A program made the translations under genes and the position numbers. The notes beneath the pieces were generated by a model that saw only the letters and a program-made list of their open reading frames with translations, made no database searches and was not told the origin of the DNA. From positions 496,001 through 560,000 of the forward strand of contig NZ_BDBK01000002.1 in the NCBI RefSeq assembly GCF_001612945.1: a stretch of 64,000 nt of DNA, given 5' to 3'. Shown here in pieces: positions 43,802-55,923 of this stretch. How positions within the stretch are numbered: the stretch's first letter is position 1; each line of letters begins with the position of its first letter. Source of the stretch: Nocardia inohanensis NBRC 100128. GTDB lineage: Bacteria; Actinomycetota; Actinomycetes; Mycobacteriales; Mycobacteriaceae.

Positions 43802-46231
43802 ATGACCGAAACCATCGACGCCGGTCGTCTGCTGCACCTGGAACCGGCGCACATTCCCGCTCATCTCGCCCGGATGACAGCGGCGGAACGCCGAGCCATG
43901 ACGCCCGCGCTGAAGCAGGCGCGTTCCGCACTGCCGCGCCGCGATTGGTGGGAGCCGAGCACCGAAACACAGGTGGCGGTGCAACTCTGGGGGCTCGGCT
44001 GCCTGTCCACGCCGAAAGCGGTCGCCGGCTGGCTGACCGTCGGGGCCACCCGGCTGGCCGATACCGCTCCCGAACTGTTGCTCGCCTGTCTGGAAGCGGG
44101 TGCACGAGACAACGCCTGGCGGGCCGAGCTCGCGGAACTGCTGGCGGCCGGGCGTGCGGAGCGCTGGCTGGGCTTGCCGTACTTTCCGCTGATCGTCCAT
44201 CTGGTGCGTACTTCGGGTGCGCAGGCCCCCACCACCGACGAATTCGTCCGATCCTGGGTCGGCCGCCGGTTCAACGAAGATCAGTTGAGCGATCCGTGGC
44301 CCGTGCACCAGCTCCCGACCGGCCCGAACCTGTTGGCGCGGTTGCGTATCGACCCGTTTCTGCCCACGCTGGCCCGCCGCGTGGCCGAGGTGACCGGCCT
44401 CTTCCTCGCGGACCACCCGCACGATCTCCAGAACTCCTGGCCGCATGCGCTGAACGTGCTGTCCCGCGAGGGCGTCATCGACCGGGAGGCCCTGCACACC
44501 TGCACCTTGAATGCCTTGCAGCGCAATGACGGCCGCCCCGCCGACACCGTGAGCCGACTGAGCGTGCTCACCGCCTTGCACGCCGAGCCGAGCGAATGCG
44601 TCAGCCGGGTGGACGCCTACACGCGGCTGCTCATCGAGGCGCGGTCCACGGTGGCCGGACACGCGCAACAGGTTCTCATCGGATTGCACGATGCGGGCCT
44701 GCTGCCCGCCGCCGAGGTGATGGCATTCTCCGATGAGGTGCTGGCCCGGAGCGAGAAGAAACTCGTTCGCGCCCAGATAAGTTGGATGGAACGGATCGTG
44801 CGTGCCGAACCGGCGCAGATTCCGGCCGCTGTCCGAACCTGGGCCGCGGCGCTCGCCGATTTCGAGGACGCGGCGCTGCGCGCCCGCATCGAGAAGCTGA
44901 TCACCCGCTACCTGCCGCAAGCCGACGACGACACCCGGATGGACCTGGCCGTCCCCGAGCCCGAACCCGAACTGGAAGAACAGTTCTCGCTTCCGCTCCC
45001 GCCTGCCCCCGCGCCCCTCACCGGCCTGCCCGCCGGCCCGGCCGACACCGCCGAGGCGCACCGCTGGCTCATTGCCCAGGGCTGGGACGATCCCTTGCAC
45101 GGCGAGCGATTCCTCGATGGCCTGATCCGTTTCACCCACGCGGACCGCCCGGCACTGAAAACAGCACTCGAACCGGCACTACGAGCCGAGTTGAATGCCA
45201 CGCACGCCGGCGATTCCGGCTGGACCCTCCGCAAGTGGTGGACGTCGTACGGCTGGACCCCGTCGAGCGTGTCCGCCATCGCGATCGGTCTGCTCCATGA
45301 TCGACCGATCGGCCCCTGGCCCGACGACCTGCTCACCCTGCGCATGGTCGAATGGGCCGAGCTGGTCCTGGCCGGGGCGCCGCTACCGCCGTGCGCGCTG
45401 GCCACACCGACCTTCGAGAACGGCCAGATCGCCGCGGCGGAACTGGTGGAGCGCCTGCGCCTGCACGGCGAGGCCGGGGTGCGGCCCGGCCCGATCGAAT
45501 TCGCGCAGGCATTGGTGCGTGTGCTTCCGGCCACGGACGCCGAAACGCTCACGGCGGCCGCAGATCTCGGCACACCCGAAGGGTTCCGCCTGGCCGCGGT
45601 GCTGCGCGGCGAACCGCTCACCGAACTTCCCGCCCCCTTCGACAAGGTCCAGTCCGGACCGCCCGACGAGTGGTACTCGCTCCCGGTGCAGCCGATCGAA
45701 TTCCCCCAACCGGAAGTGCTGGCTCAATGGCAGCTCTGGGAGTGGCCCGACAACGAGGTGTCGATGCGGCTGGCGGAACTACCGGGCGCGAAGGGCCCGG
45801 TCGTCCACCGTCGCGTCCTGCACGCCATGGTCGCCGAGAACGCCCAAGCCCGCACCGCGAGCGTCGACGCCCTCGTCGCCTTGGCCGCCACCGGGCAGCT
45901 GCAACCGCGATTGCTCGCCGCCGAACTGTCCGACTCGATGATCGCCAAACGCGTGGCGAGCTCACTCCGCGATGCCGTGGTCGCGCTGGGTGCGCGACAC
46001 GCCTGGCCGGTGATCGATGCGCTGCTGCCCCCACTGCTGTTGCGCGACAAGACAACCGGCCTCGCGGATGTGCTTGCGGTAGCCGCCGATTGCGCCCGCC
46101 GCTGCGGCGCCGTAGCCGATTACCCGGCCGTGCGGGAATTGGCGCAACGCTCCGGTAAGGCGCGCTTGACCCTGGAAGCACAGGCATTGCTCGCGGCGTT
46201 CGCGGCGCAACCGGCACCGGGGGCCGATTGA
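43802..46231 (+). CDS. Large helical-repeat protein paired with the SWIM protein
   Basis: 809 residues, almost entirely helical, Ala/Leu-rich with repeats of about 35–45 residues reminiscent of HEAT or TPR solenoids (PELLLACLEAGARDNAWRAE, RIEKLITRYLPQ). A Pro/Glu-rich linker near residues 383–412 separates two halves. It resembles large Streptomyces proteins annotated as DUF6493 (from memory, unverified). No catalytic motif is visible. It follows the SWIM gene by 32 bases and is very likely co-transcribed; a scaffold for the SWIM protein is the simplest idea. Confidence 0.7.
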   Translation: MTETIDAGRLLHLEPAHIPAHLARMTAAERRAMTPALKQARSALPRRDWWEPSTETQVAVQLWGLGCLSTPKAVAGWLTVGATRLADTAPELLLACLEAGARDNAWRAELAELLAAGRAERWLGLPYFPLIVHLVRTSGAQAPTTDEFVRSWVGRRFNEDQLSDPWPVHQLPTGPNLLARLRIDPFLPTLARRVAEVTGLFLADHPHDLQNSWPHALNVLSREGVIDREALHTCTLNALQRNDGRPADTVSRLSVLTALHAEPSECVSRVDAYTRLLIEARSTVAGHAQQVLIGLHDAGLLPAAEVMAFSDEVLARSEKKLVRAQISWMERIVRAEPAQIPAAVRTWAAALADFEDAALRARIEKLITRYLPQADDDTRMDLAVPEPEPELEEQFSLPLPPAPAPLTGLPAGPADTAEAHRWLIAQGWDDPLHGERFLDGLIRFTHADRPALKTALEPALRAELNATHAGDSGWTLRKWWTSYGWTPSSVSAIAIGLLHDRPIGPWPDDLLTLRMVEWAELVLAGAPLPPCALATPTFENGQIAAAELVERLRLHGEAGVRPGPIEFAQALVRVLPATDAETLTAAADLGTPEGFRLAAVLRGEPLTELPAPFDKVQSGPPDEWYSLPVQPIEFPQPEVLAQWQLWEWPDNEVSMRLAELPGAKGPVVHRRVLHAMVAENAQARTASVDALVALAATGQLQPRLLAAELSDSMIAKRVASSLRDAVVALGARHAWPVIDALLPPLLLRDKTTGLADVLAVAADCARRCGAVADYPAVRELAQRSGKARLTLEAQALLAAFAAQPAPGAD

Positions 46232-46247
46232 TCCCGGAGACACGCGA

Positions 46248-46285
46248 AAGGGCCGTCCGGATCGGGGGGATCCGAACGACCCTGG
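46248..46285. terminator. Probable bidirectional terminator hairpin
   Basis: An imperfect stem built on CCGGATC/GATCCG around a G-rich loop, extended by AGGG and CCCT ends, lies between the convergent helical-repeat and copper-ATPase genes. No clear T-run. Confidence 0.4.
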
Positions 46286-46297
46286 GGCGGAACAGTT

Positions 46298-48538
46298 TCA
46301 GCCGCGGAAGCGGCGCAGGCGCAGGCTGTTGCTGACCACGAAGACGCTGGAGAGCGCCATCGCCGCACCGGCGAGCATCGGGTTCAGCAGGCCGGCGGCG
46401 GCCAATGGAATCGCCGCCACGTTGTAGCCGAAGGCCCAGAACAGATTGCCCTTGATGGTGCGCAGGGTGGCGCGGGACAGCTTGATCGCGGTGGGTACCG
46501 CGCGCAGATCGTCTCGCACCAGGGTCAGGTCGGCGGCCTCGATGGCGACATCGGTGCCGGTGCCCATGGCCAGGCCCAGATCGGCCTGGGCCAGGGCCGC
46601 GGCATCGTTGACGCCGTCGCCGACCATGGCCACCACCTTGCCTTCGGCCTGGAGCTTCTGGACCACGTCCAGCTTGTCGCTGGGCAGCACCTCGGCGATG
46701 ACCTCGTCGATGCCGACCTGATCCGCGACGGTGCGGGCGGTGGCGGCATTGTCTCCGGTCAGCAGCACGGGGGTGAGCCCGAGTTCCTTCATCTCCGAAA
46801 TAGCTCGGGCGCTGGTCGGTTTGACCGCATCGGCGATGACCAGCACGCCGCGCGCCTTGCCGTCCCAGGCCACCACGATCGCGGTGTTCCCGGCCTGCTC
46901 GGCCCGAGTCTTGGCGTCCGCCAAGGACTCCGGCAGTTCGATCGACCAGTCGTCGAGCAGCTCGTTACGTCCGATGACGACCGCACGCTCACCGACCAGG
47001 CCCTGCACACCCTTGCCGCCGTGGCTCACGAACTGCTCCACCTGTTCGGTGTCCAGCCCGCGTTCCTTGGCCCCGTTCACCACGGCCTTGGCGACCGGAT
47101 GCTCGGATCCGTGCTCGACCGCCGCGGCGACCGACAGCAGTTCCTCGATATCCTGACCGGCCGCCGGAATCGCTTCGGCGAGGGTCATTTTGCCGGTGGT
47201 CACGGTGCCGGTCTTGTCCAGCACCACGGTGTCTATGCGCCGGGTGGATTCGAGCACCTGCGGACCTTTGATCAGGATGCCCAGTTGCGCGCCGCGCCCG
47301 GTGCCGACCAGCAGCGCGGTCGGGGTGGCCAGACCGAGGGCGCACGGGCAGGCGATGATCAGCACCGCCACCGCCGCACCGAAGGCGGTCGCCACGGCCG
47401 CGCCGGTGCCCAGCCAGAAGCCCAGCGCCGCAACCGAAATCGCGATCACGATCGGCACGAACACGCCCGCCACCCGATCGGCCAGCCGCTGTACGGGCGC
47501 CTTACCGTTCTGTGCGTCCTCCACCAGCGAGGCCATCTGCGCCAGCTGGGTGTCGGCGCCCACCCGGGTGGCACGCACGGTCAGCAGGCCGCCCGCGTTC
47601 ACCGTCGCGCCGACCACGGCATCCTCGGGTCCCACCTCGACCGGCACGGATTCACCGGTGAGCATGCTCATGTCGAGCGCCGAATTGCCGCTCACCACCA
47701 CACCATCGGTGGCGACCTTCTCGCCCGGCCGCACGAGGAACTCCTCGCCGACCTTCAAATCGCTGATGGGGATCCGGATTTCGACGCCGCCGCGCAGCAC
47801 CGCCACATCCTTCGCACCCAATTCGAGCAGGGCGCGCAGCGCGGATCCGGCCTTCTCCTTGGACCGGGTCTCGAAATACCGGCCCGCGAGGATCGCCACG
47901 ATCAGCGTCGCCGCCACTTCGAAGTACAGCGCCGAGGACGAATCACCGCGCGAAATAGCAAGGCTGAAGGGGTGTTTCATGCCGGGCATTCCGGCATCTC
48001 CCCAGAACAGCGCGTACACCGACCACCCGAAGGCGGCCAGGGTACCCAGCGAGATCAACGTATCCATGGTGGCCGCGCCGTGCTTGGCGTTCACCCAGGC
48101 GGCCCGATGGAATTGCGCCCCGCCCCAGAACACGATCGGCGCGGTCAACGTGAGCGACAACCACTGCCAGTTGGTGAATTGCAGCGCCGGGATCATCGCC
48201 ATCGCCACCACCGGCAGGCCCAGCGCCAGGCTGACCAGCAGCCGGTGACGTAGCTCCTGGGTGGCGGTGCGCGGCGAATCAGCGTCGGACGCTTCGGTTT
48301 TCACCGGTTCGTTGTGGTGCACGGCGGCCGTGTAGCCGGTGTCCACCACGGTTTCGATGAGCTTGTCCGGGGTCACCGACTCCGGGAAGCTGACCTTGGC
48401 TTTCTCGGTGGCGTAGTTGACGGTCGCGATGACGCCGTCGAGTCGATTGAGCTTCTTCTCGATGCGGGACGCGCAGGAGGCGCAGGTCATTCCGCCGATA
48501 TCGAGCTCGATCGACCGCTCCGGGGCTGGGGCGCTCAT
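46298..48538 (-). CDS. copA: Copper-exporting P1B-type ATPase
   Basis: Pumps Cu(I) out of the cytosol using ATP. 746 residues. There is one N-terminal metal-binding domain with GGMTCASC (C19, C22), then the membrane metal-site CPC in ACPCALG, the phosphorylation motif DKTGT, the actuator TGES, GDGVND, and the C-terminal helix motif [15 protein letters not shown] (MxxSS), which together mark the Cu(I) subtype. It is the last gene of a three-gene operon: copper chaperone, His-rich membrane protein, ATPase. Its ATG overlaps the preceding stop (ATGA). Confidence 0.95.
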   Translation of the reverse strand: MSAPAPERSIELDIGGMTCASCASRIEKKLNRLDGVIATVNYATEKAKVSFPESVTPDKLIETVVDTGYTAAVHHNEPVKTEASDADSPRTATQELRHRLLVSLALGLPVVAMAMIPALQFTNWQWLSLTLTAPIVFWGGAQFHRAAWVNAKHGAATMDTLISLGTLAAFGWSVYALFWGDAGMPGMKHPFSLAISRGDSSSALYFEVAATLIVAILAGRYFETRSKEKAGSALRALLELGAKDVAVLRGGVEIRIPISDLKVGEEFLVRPGEKVATDGVVVSGNSALDMSMLTGESVPVEVGPEDAVVGATVNAGGLLTVRATRVGADTQLAQMASLVEDAQNGKAPVQRLADRVAGVFVPIVIAISVAALGFWLGTGAAVATAFGAAVAVLIIACPCALGLATPTALLVGTGRGAQLGILIKGPQVLESTRRIDTVVLDKTGTVTTGKMTLAEAIPAAGQDIEELLSVAAAVEHGSEHPVAKAVVNGAKERGLDTEQVEQFVSHGGKGVQGLVGERAVVIGRNELLDDWSIELPESLADAKTRAEQAGNTAIVVAWDGKARGVLVIADAVKPTSARAISEMKELGLTPVLLTGDNAATARTVADQVGIDEVIAEVLPSDKLDVVQKLQAEGKVVAMVGDGVNDAAALAQADLGLAMGTGTDVAIEAADLTLVRDDLRAVPTAIKLSRATLRTIKGNLFWAFGYNVAAIPLAAAGLLNPMLAGAAMALSSVFVVSNSLRLRRFRG

Positions 48539-49428
48539 CAGTGACCTCCTCCGTGTTGCGTATGCGCACCCGATTCGGTTGCGGCAGTGGCTGTTGCGTT
48601 GGTGAACTCGGCGGTGTGCACGACGCCGCCGTGTTCGAAGTCGAGGTACAGGCGATAGTCGCCGGTGCTCGGAGCCTGGGCGTGGAAGGCCACGTCCGGT
48701 CCGGGCGCGGTCTTGCCGACCTCGCCTTCCGGATGTACGTGCAGGTAGGCCAGGTCGCTCGCCCGCAGCGCCACCAGGTGCGCGTACGCGCCGAGGTAGG
48801 GCTGTAGATCGGTGACCGGCTTGCCGCCCCGGCTGACGGTGAACTTCAATTCGCTTCCGGCGGTGGACAAGTCGCCGGTGAGTGTGACGTGGTACCCGTC
48901 CACCTCGGCGGTCTTCGACGGCGGCGGCAGCGGTTGTGGGTTGGGCTGACCGGCCACATCCACGGTCCGGCTCAGCGTCAGCTCGCCCGGCCCGCCCGCG
49001 GGGGAGAAGTCGGCGAAGACCCGATACCTGCCGGGTTCGGCCCACTTCCAATCCAGCGACCAGGTGCCGTCGGCGGCGAGTTGCGGATGCACGTGCCGGA
49101 ACTGCGTCGCGTCCGTGCGGACCACGATCAAGTGCAGGTTCTGCTCGTGCAGGGTGTTGTACTGCGTGACGGCGCCTTGCGGTCCGGTGATCCGGAATTT
49201 CAGTGCGCCGGGCTGATTCGGGGCGGCCGGAGCGCTGACTTCGCCGAGCGTGTAGCCGGATTCGCTGTCCAGCAGACCCGGCGCCGTCTCGTTCTCGTGC
49301 CGGCTGTGGTCACTCGCGGTGGAGGCCGGCTCGGACGGGTCGCCCACCAGGGCCCCGATTCCGAGCGCGGCCCCGAAGAGAACGACCAGTCCGCCACCGA
49401 AGGCCGCGAACTTGAGTCGATCGTTCAT
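48538..49428 (-). CDS. His-rich membrane-anchored protein of the copper operon
   Basis: 296 residues: one N-terminal hydrophobic helix ([20 protein letters not shown]) and a large extracytoplasmic part with two similar beta-rich halves. Each half carries an HVHP motif (FRHVHPQL and YLHVHPEG). It ends with a His-rich tail, [10 protein letters not shown], and has SDHSRHENE near the membrane. These are plausible copper ligands. It sits between the copper chaperone (1-base gap) and copA (ATGA overlap), so it likely binds or buffers copper outside the membrane (inference). I do not recognise the exact family. Confidence 0.75.
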   Translation of the reverse strand: MNDRLKFAAFGGGLVVLFGAALGIGALVGDPSEPASTASDHSRHENETAPGLLDSESGYTLGEVSAPAAPNQPGALKFRITGPQGAVTQYNTLHEQNLHLIVVRTDATQFRHVHPQLAADGTWSLDWKWAEPGRYRVFADFSPAGGPGELTLSRTVDVAGQPNPQPLPPPSKTAEVDGYHVTLTGDLSTAGSELKFTVSRGGKPVTDLQPYLGAYAHLVALRASDLAYLHVHPEGEVGKTAPGPDVAFHAQAPSTGDYRLYLDFEHGGVVHTAEFTNATATAATESGAHTQHGGGH

Positions 49429-49429
49429 C

Positions 49430-49636
49430 TCAGCTCGCCACCTCGTACCCGGCCTCGTCCACCGCCGCGACCACGGCGGCATCCGCGAGCGGGGCGCTCG
49501 ACTCGACCTTGACCAGGCCGGAGGCGAGGTCCACGTCGACACTGGTCACCCCGTCGATCTTGCCGATCTCCTTCTTGACCGATCCGACGCAGTGGCCGCA
49601 GGTCATTCCGGTGACGGTGTAGGTGCTGGTGGCCAT
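49430..49636 (-). CDS. copZ: CopZ-like copper chaperone (HMA domain)
   Basis: 68 residues, a single ferredoxin-like HMA domain. The metal-binding motif is GMTCGHC, followed by VKKEIGKIDGVTSVDVDLAS. It delivers Cu(I) to the P-type ATPase. First gene of the copper operon, with a CsoR-type operator starting 35 bases upstream of the start. Confidence 0.93.
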   Translation of the reverse strand: MATSTYTVTGMTCGHCVGSVKKEIGKIDGVTSVDVDLASGLVKVESSAPLADAAVVAAVDEAGYEVAS

Positions 49637-49671
49637 CGTTCGCTCCTTCGCTCGCGCTTCAAATACGGTGA

Positions 49672-49712
49672 GGGGGTATCCCCGACACCCAGAAACATAC
49701 CCCCCATGGGTA
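49672..49712. promoter_or_regulatory. CsoR-type copper operator
   Basis: GGGGGTAT (49672–49679) and ATACCCCC (49697–49704) are inverted arms. Overlapping them, TACCC-CCCAT-GGGTA (49698–49712) has the arm and spacing pattern of the B. subtilis CsoR box before copZA. It lies upstream of the copper operon. No csoR gene is in the window. Confidence 0.7.
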
Positions 49713-49740
49713 CCTGGCGCAAGTGCTTCGGTGAAGTGAT

Positions 49741-50355
49741 TCAGCCCTCCTTCGCCTCTTGCGCATTCGGCCAGCTCAGCATGGCCAAGGCTGCCATCCG
49801 CTCCAGTTCCGACCGGTCGGCCCCATCGCGCGACGCCTGCGACATGCCGTTCAGCATCGCCCCGGTGAAGCGGGCCAGGGCGCGCGCATCGGTGTCGGCT
49901 GGCAACCGCCCGGCGGCGATATCCGCGCGAATCCGGCGCTCGAAGGCTTCGACATTGCCATTGCGCAGGCCGGTCAGCAGATCCCGGACCTCCGTATTCG
50001 TGGTGTTGATGCCCGCGTGGATGACCATGCAGCCCGGCGGCTGGTCCGGGGTGGTGTAGATGATCGCGGCCTCGCGCAGGGTGCGCGCCGCGGCGGCCCT
50101 GGCGGTCGGTTCCTCCTCGAAGGCCCGGGCCGCGAACCCGCCGTAGCGCTCGCCGTAGGTCTCCAGGGCCTCGTTGAACAGCTTCTGCTTGTCCCCGAAG
50201 GCCGCATACAGGCTGGGGGTGCCGATACCGAGCGCTTTGGTCAGGTCGCTGACCGAGGTCGCCTCGTAGCCGCGCTCCCAGAACAGGCGAAGCGCCTTGT
50301 CCAGCGCGGCTTCTCGATCGAAGGAGCGGGGCCGACCCCGGGTCTGCATGGCCAT
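49741..50355 (-). CDS. TetR-family regulator
   Basis: 204 residues. The DNA-binding domain is RGRPRSFDREAALDKALRLF followed by YEATSVSDLTKALGIGTPSLYAAFGDK. GTPSLYAAFG is typical of the AcuR/DhaR-like TetR group that represses a neighbouring reductase. An ATG two codons further in is an alternative start. Divergent from the SDR gene, with a dyad in the spacer. Confidence 0.88.
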   Translation of the reverse strand: MAMQTRGRPRSFDREAALDKALRLFWERGYEATSVSDLTKALGIGTPSLYAAFGDKQKLFNEALETYGERYGGFAARAFEEEPTARAAAARTLREAAIIYTTPDQPPGCMVIHAGINTTNTEVRDLLTGLRNGNVEAFERRIRADIAAGRLPADTDARALARFTGAMLNGMSQASRDGADRSELERMAALAMLSWPNAQEAKEG

Positions 50356-50368
50356 GCCTGCAATTTTA

Positions 50369-50416
50369 TAGCGGTCACTAAACAATGTGTTACGGTCCCT
50401 TCTGTAACGATCGCTA
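50369..50416. promoter_or_regulatory. Probable TetR operator between regulator and SDR
   Basis: TAGCGGTCACTA (50369–50380) and TAACGATCGCTA (50405–50416) are inverted arms matching at 9 of 12 positions, 24 bases apart. They lie between the divergent starts. Confidence 0.4.
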
Positions 50417-50448
50417 GATAAATCGATCGATGAACGAAGGAGCAGCTC

Positions 50449-51201
50449 ATGGGCGCACTCACCGGCAAGACGGCACTGGTCACCGGCAGCGGACGGGGTA
50501 TCGGGCGGGCCATCGCCGAACGGCTCGGACGGGACGGGGCGCGGGTCGGTGTCCACTACAACGGGAATGCCGCGGCGGCCGAGGAGACGGTCGCGGCCGT
50601 CGAGGCGGCGGGCGGGGACGCCTTCGCCTTCGCGGCCCCGCTCGGGGTGCCGGGTGACGCCGAGGCCCTCTGGTCCGCCTTCGACGCCCACGCCGACGGC
50701 CTGGACATCCTGGTCAACAACGCCGGCACCGACGGCATCCGGGAACCCATCGGGGGTACCGACGAGGAGTCCTTCGACCGCGTCTTCGCGATCAATACCA
50801 AGGCCCCGTTCTTCGTCACCAAGCTCGGGCTGGACCGGCTGCGCGACGGTGGCCGCATCGTGAACGTCTCGACCGGGCTGACCAAGGGCGGGCACATGAC
50901 CTCGCTGATCGCCTACACCATGACCAAGTCCGCGATCGATTCCTTGACCTCGGTCCTCGCCAAGGAACTCGGCGCTCGCGGCATCACCGTCAATGCGGTC
51001 GCGCCGGGCGCCATCGACACCGATATGAACGCCGATTGGTTGCGCACCCCCGACGGTCAGGCCGCCACCGCCGCCCTGTCGCCGCTGAATCGCGTGGGGC
51101 AACCCGCCGACATCGCGGATATCGTCGGTTTCCTCGCCTCCGACGATTCCCGCTGGGTTACCGGCCAGTGGATCGATGCCACAGGCGGTGCACTGCTCTG
51201 A
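50449..51201 (+). CDS. Short-chain dehydrogenase/reductase
   Basis: 250 residues. TGSGRGIG (13–20) is the cofactor site and VGVHYNGN after beta-2 lacks an acid, so NADP is preferred. NNAGTDG, NVSTGLTKGG and YTMTKSA complete the catalytic set (the serine position reads ST). Close to the glucose-dehydrogenase-like SDRs commonly found beside this TetR type. Probably repressed by the divergent TetR. It ends 19 bases before ispE. Confidence 0.87.
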   Translation: MGALTGKTALVTGSGRGIGRAIAERLGRDGARVGVHYNGNAAAAEETVAAVEAAGGDAFAFAAPLGVPGDAEALWSAFDAHADGLDILVNNAGTDGIREPIGGTDEESFDRVFAINTKAPFFVTKLGLDRLRDGGRIVNVSTGLTKGGHMTSLIAYTMTKSAIDSLTSVLAKELGARGITVNAVAPGAIDTDMNADWLRTPDGQAATAALSPLNRVGQPADIADIVGFLASDDSRWVTGQWIDATGGALL

Positions 51202-51220
51202 GGGCGATTAGGCTTGCCCC

Positions 51221-52159
51221 GTGCTGTCTGTCGTGCCGCGTCCCGTGATCGTGCGTGCCCCCTCGAAGGTGAACCTGCACCTCGGCGTGGGCGATCTCCG
51301 CGACGACGGATACCACGACCTCACCACGGTCTTCCAAGCCCTTTCCCTCAGTGACGATCTGGAGATCGCACCGGCCGCCGCCATGCGGGTCACCGCGACC
51401 GGCGAAGGCGCGGACGAGGTTCCCACCGATTCCACCAACCTGGTGTGGAGAGCGGCCGTCCGGCTGGCCGAGCGGACCGGCCGGGCCCCGCAGGTGGAAA
51501 TCGGTATCGCCAAAGGCATTCCGGTGGCCGGCGGCATGGCGGGCGGCAGCGCCGACTGCGCCGCCGCCCTGGTCGGCCTGAACGAACTCTGGGAACTCGG
51601 CCTGGGCCGGACCGAATTATCGGAAATAGCAGCCGAACTCGGCAGCGACGTGCCGTTCGCCCTGCACGGCGGCACCGCCCTCGGCCACGGTCGCGGCGAG
51701 AAACTGCTCCCGGTGCTGTCCCGCAACACCTTCCACTGGGTCCTGGCTCTGGCCAAGGGCGGCCTCTCCACCCCGGCGGTCTTCAAGGAACTCGATCGGC
51801 TCCGCGAAGCCGGTGACCCGCCCCGCCTCGGCCAGCCCGAGGAACTGCTACAGGCCCTCGCCTCCGGTGACCCCAAACAATTGGCCCCCCTGCTCGGCAA
51901 CGACCTGCAAGCCGCCGCCCTGTCCCTGAAACCCGAACTGCGCCGCACCCTCCGCGGCGGCGTCGGGGCGGGCGCTCTCGCGGGCATCGTCTCCGGCTCC
52001 GGCCCCACCTGCGCCTTCCTCTGCGAGGACGAGGAGACCGCCGTCGCCGTCGCCGCCGAACTCTCCGGCGCGGGCGTCTGCCGCAGCGTCCGCACCGCCC
52101 ACGGCCCGGTCCCCGGCGCCCGCGTGATCAGCAATCCGGCCGATACCGCCAAGCGCTGA
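51221..52159 (+). CDS. ispE: 4-diphosphocytidyl-2-C-methyl-D-erythritol kinase
   Basis: GHMP kinase of the non-mevalonate (MEP) isoprenoid pathway. It phosphorylates the 2-hydroxyl of CDP-methylerythritol. 312 residues with [22 protein letters not shown], the GHMP P-loop [19 protein letters not shown] (usually GLGGGSS) and the C-terminal [10 protein letters not shown]. The GTG start at 51221 may be followed by an alternative a few codons in. Conserved position after ksgA, here separated by about 10 kb of other genes. Confidence 0.96.
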   Translation: MLSVVPRPVIVRAPSKVNLHLGVGDLRDDGYHDLTTVFQALSLSDDLEIAPAAAMRVTATGEGADEVPTDSTNLVWRAAVRLAERTGRAPQVEIGIAKGIPVAGGMAGGSADCAAALVGLNELWELGLGRTELSEIAAELGSDVPFALHGGTALGHGRGEKLLPVLSRNTFHWVLALAKGGLSTPAVFKELDRLREAGDPPRLGQPEELLQALASGDPKQLAPLLGNDLQAAALSLKPELRRTLRGGVGAGALAGIVSGSGPTCAFLCEDEETAVAVAAELSGAGVCRSVRTAHGPVPGARVISNPADTAKR

Positions 52160-52164
52160 GCCCG

Positions 52165-52185
52165 CTCGCCGACTGATTCGGCGAG
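52165..52185 (+). terminator. Hairpin after ispE
   Basis: Perfect 8-bp stem CTCGCCGA-CTGAT-TCGGCGAG five bases after the ispE stop. No T-run, so weak as an intrinsic terminator; ABC-F starts 120 bases later. Confidence 0.4.
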
Positions 52186-52304
52186 TATCGGGGTAACTCG
52201 CCGGGTACGGGCGAAGCCTCCCGCGTACGCGACCGCCGGTCCGCAACGTGCCCTGAGTAGGCTCTTACAGTTCGGCAGAAGACGCGGAGAGGCGGATAAG
52301 CCCG

Positions 52305-54089
<1,785 letters not shown>

Positions 54090-54107
<18 letters not shown>

Positions 54108-54989
54108 CCGCCCGGCAGCGGAACGTAATTCGGCGCTCACGGCCGAGAAAGCGGGTTGCGTCCGGCTACCGCGACGGTAGGCGATGCGGGTCCGGCGGCG
54201 GATCGGCAGAGCCGTGAGCACCACGCCGGCCGGCACATCGATTGCCGCGAGCTGAGGTACCACCGCGACGCCGACCTCGGCCGCGACCAGGCGCAGCACC
54301 GTCGCGAAGTCATCGATCCGATGGGCGATGCGCGGCTCGAACCCCTGCGCCTGGCAGGTTCGCATGGCCATGGTGTGACAGAGCGTCCCGTGATTGCCCA
54401 CGATCCACCGGCTCTGCGCGTGACTGCGGATCACCTTGTCCCCGGGCACTTCCGGCGGCTCGGCGGATGCCAGGTACACCACTTCGTCGAGCAGCGGTTC
54501 GAGTTCGATCCCGGACCCGAGCGTGGACGGCACATTGTCGTATTCGTGCACCAGCGCCATATCGAGTTGACCGCCGCGCAGCAGATCCGGCACCGCGGCG
54601 GGATCGACCTCGGTCACCGTCAGCTCCAGAGCCTTTTCGGCCCGGCCGATTGCCAGTAGGGCGGGCAGCACGATCGCCGGGAGCGCGGTCGGAAACGTGC
54701 CCAGGCGAATCGATCCGGAAAGACCGGTCTCGTTCGCGGCGAGCGCGGCCTCTGCCCGTTCCAGGTCGGCGAGCACGACTTCGGTGTGTTCGACGAGCAA
54801 CGCTCCGGCCGGGGTGAGCGTGACCCGGCGGCCGGTGCGGGTCAGCAGTGCCCGGCCGGCTTCCCGTTCCAGGGCCGCGATCTGCTGTGACACCGCGGAA
54901 GGCGTGTAGGACAGCGCCTCCGCGACCGCCGCGATGGTCCCGCGATGGGCGAGTTCGCGCAGCAGCCGGAGCTTGCGGATATCGAGCAT
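54090..54989 (-). CDS. LysR-family regulator
   Basis: 299 residues: N-terminal winged helix (LRLLRELAHRGTIAAVAEAL, then YTPSAVSQQIAALEREAGRAL) and a periplasmic-binding-like effector domain. It is divergent from the DapA-like gene across 70 bases, the classic arrangement for LysR control of a neighbouring enzyme. The effector is likely the substrate or product of that enzyme (inference). Confidence 0.92.
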
Positions 54990-55059
54990 CAGTTCAGCTT
55001 ACTGATTGCGTCTAAAACGGTAACTGGATCTTCATTATCCGAGCGCCGAGACTTGCCCC

Positions 55060-55923
55060 ATGACCTTCCAGCCCACGGGCATCTTCGCCCCGCTCGTCAC
55101 GCCCTTCACCGACACCGGCGAACTCGCCGCCGCCGACCTGGAACGGCTCGCGCACAGTGTGATCCAAGCGGGCGTGGCCGGACTGGTCGCCCTGGGCACT
55201 ACCGCCGAAGCACCGACCCTGACCCCCGAGGAACGCCGCGAAGTGGTGCGGATCTGCGGCAAGGTCTGCCGGGAACACGAAGTCCCGCTGATCGTCGGCG
55301 CGGGCTCCAACGACACCGCCGCTACTGCCCGAGCGCTCACCGCCCTCGCCGACGAGTCCGAGGCCACGGCCGTGCTGTCGGTGGTCCCGTACTACACCCG
55401 ACCCACCGAAGCCGGCATCGTGGCGCATTTCGAACACCTCGCCGACCGCAGCCCACTTCCCTTGGTGCTCTACAACGTGCCCTACCGCACCGGCCGCGAA
55501 CTGGGCTGGGAGGCCATCGTCCGGCTGGGATCGCACCCGAACATCGTGGGCGTCAAACAGGCGGTGGGCACGGTGGACACCGATACCGCGCGACTGTTCG
55601 CCGAATGCCCCGAAGCGTTCTCGATCCTCGCGGGCGAGGACACCCTCGTCTCCCCGCTGCTGGCGATGGGCGCGGCGGGCGGCATCCTGGCCACCGCGAA
55701 CATCTTCCCGGCCGAACTCGCCGAACTGTGCCGCCTGTGGCAGAGCGGAAAGGCCGCCGCGGCCCGGGCACTGGGGAACAGCCTGGTAGCACCCGCCGGT
55801 GCGCTCTTCACCGAACCGAACCCGACGGTCATCAAGGCCGTGCTGCACGCCCAGGGCCGGATCTCGGCCCCGACGGTCCGCTTGCCGCTGCTGCCCGCCG
55901 GAGTGCCGGCGATATTCCGCTAG
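55060..55923 (+). CDS. DHDPS/NAL-family aldolase (DapA-like)
   Basis: 287-residue class I aldolase. The Schiff-base lysine is K166 (GVKQA) and the catalytic tyrosine Y138 (LYNVPYRTG). R143 matches the Arg of true dihydrodipicolinate synthases. The substrate loop reads GTTAEAPTL where DapA has GTTGESPTL, so two residues differ. Because a LysR gene is divergent and no lysine genes are nearby, it may act on another keto acid rather than being the housekeeping dapA. It converges with the Abi-alpha-like gene, overlapping by 4 bases. Confidence 0.82.
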   Translation: MTFQPTGIFAPLVTPFTDTGELAAADLERLAHSVIQAGVAGLVALGTTAEAPTLTPEERREVVRICGKVCREHEVPLIVGAGSNDTAATARALTALADESEATAVLSVVPYYTRPTEAGIVAHFEHLADRSPLPLVLYNVPYRTGRELGWEAIVRLGSHPNIVGVKQAVGTVDTDTARLFAECPEAFSILAGEDTLVSPLLAMGAAGGILATANIFPAELAELCRLWQSGKAAAARALGNSLVAPAGALFTEPNPTVIKAVLHAQGRISAPTVRLPLLPAGVPAIFR

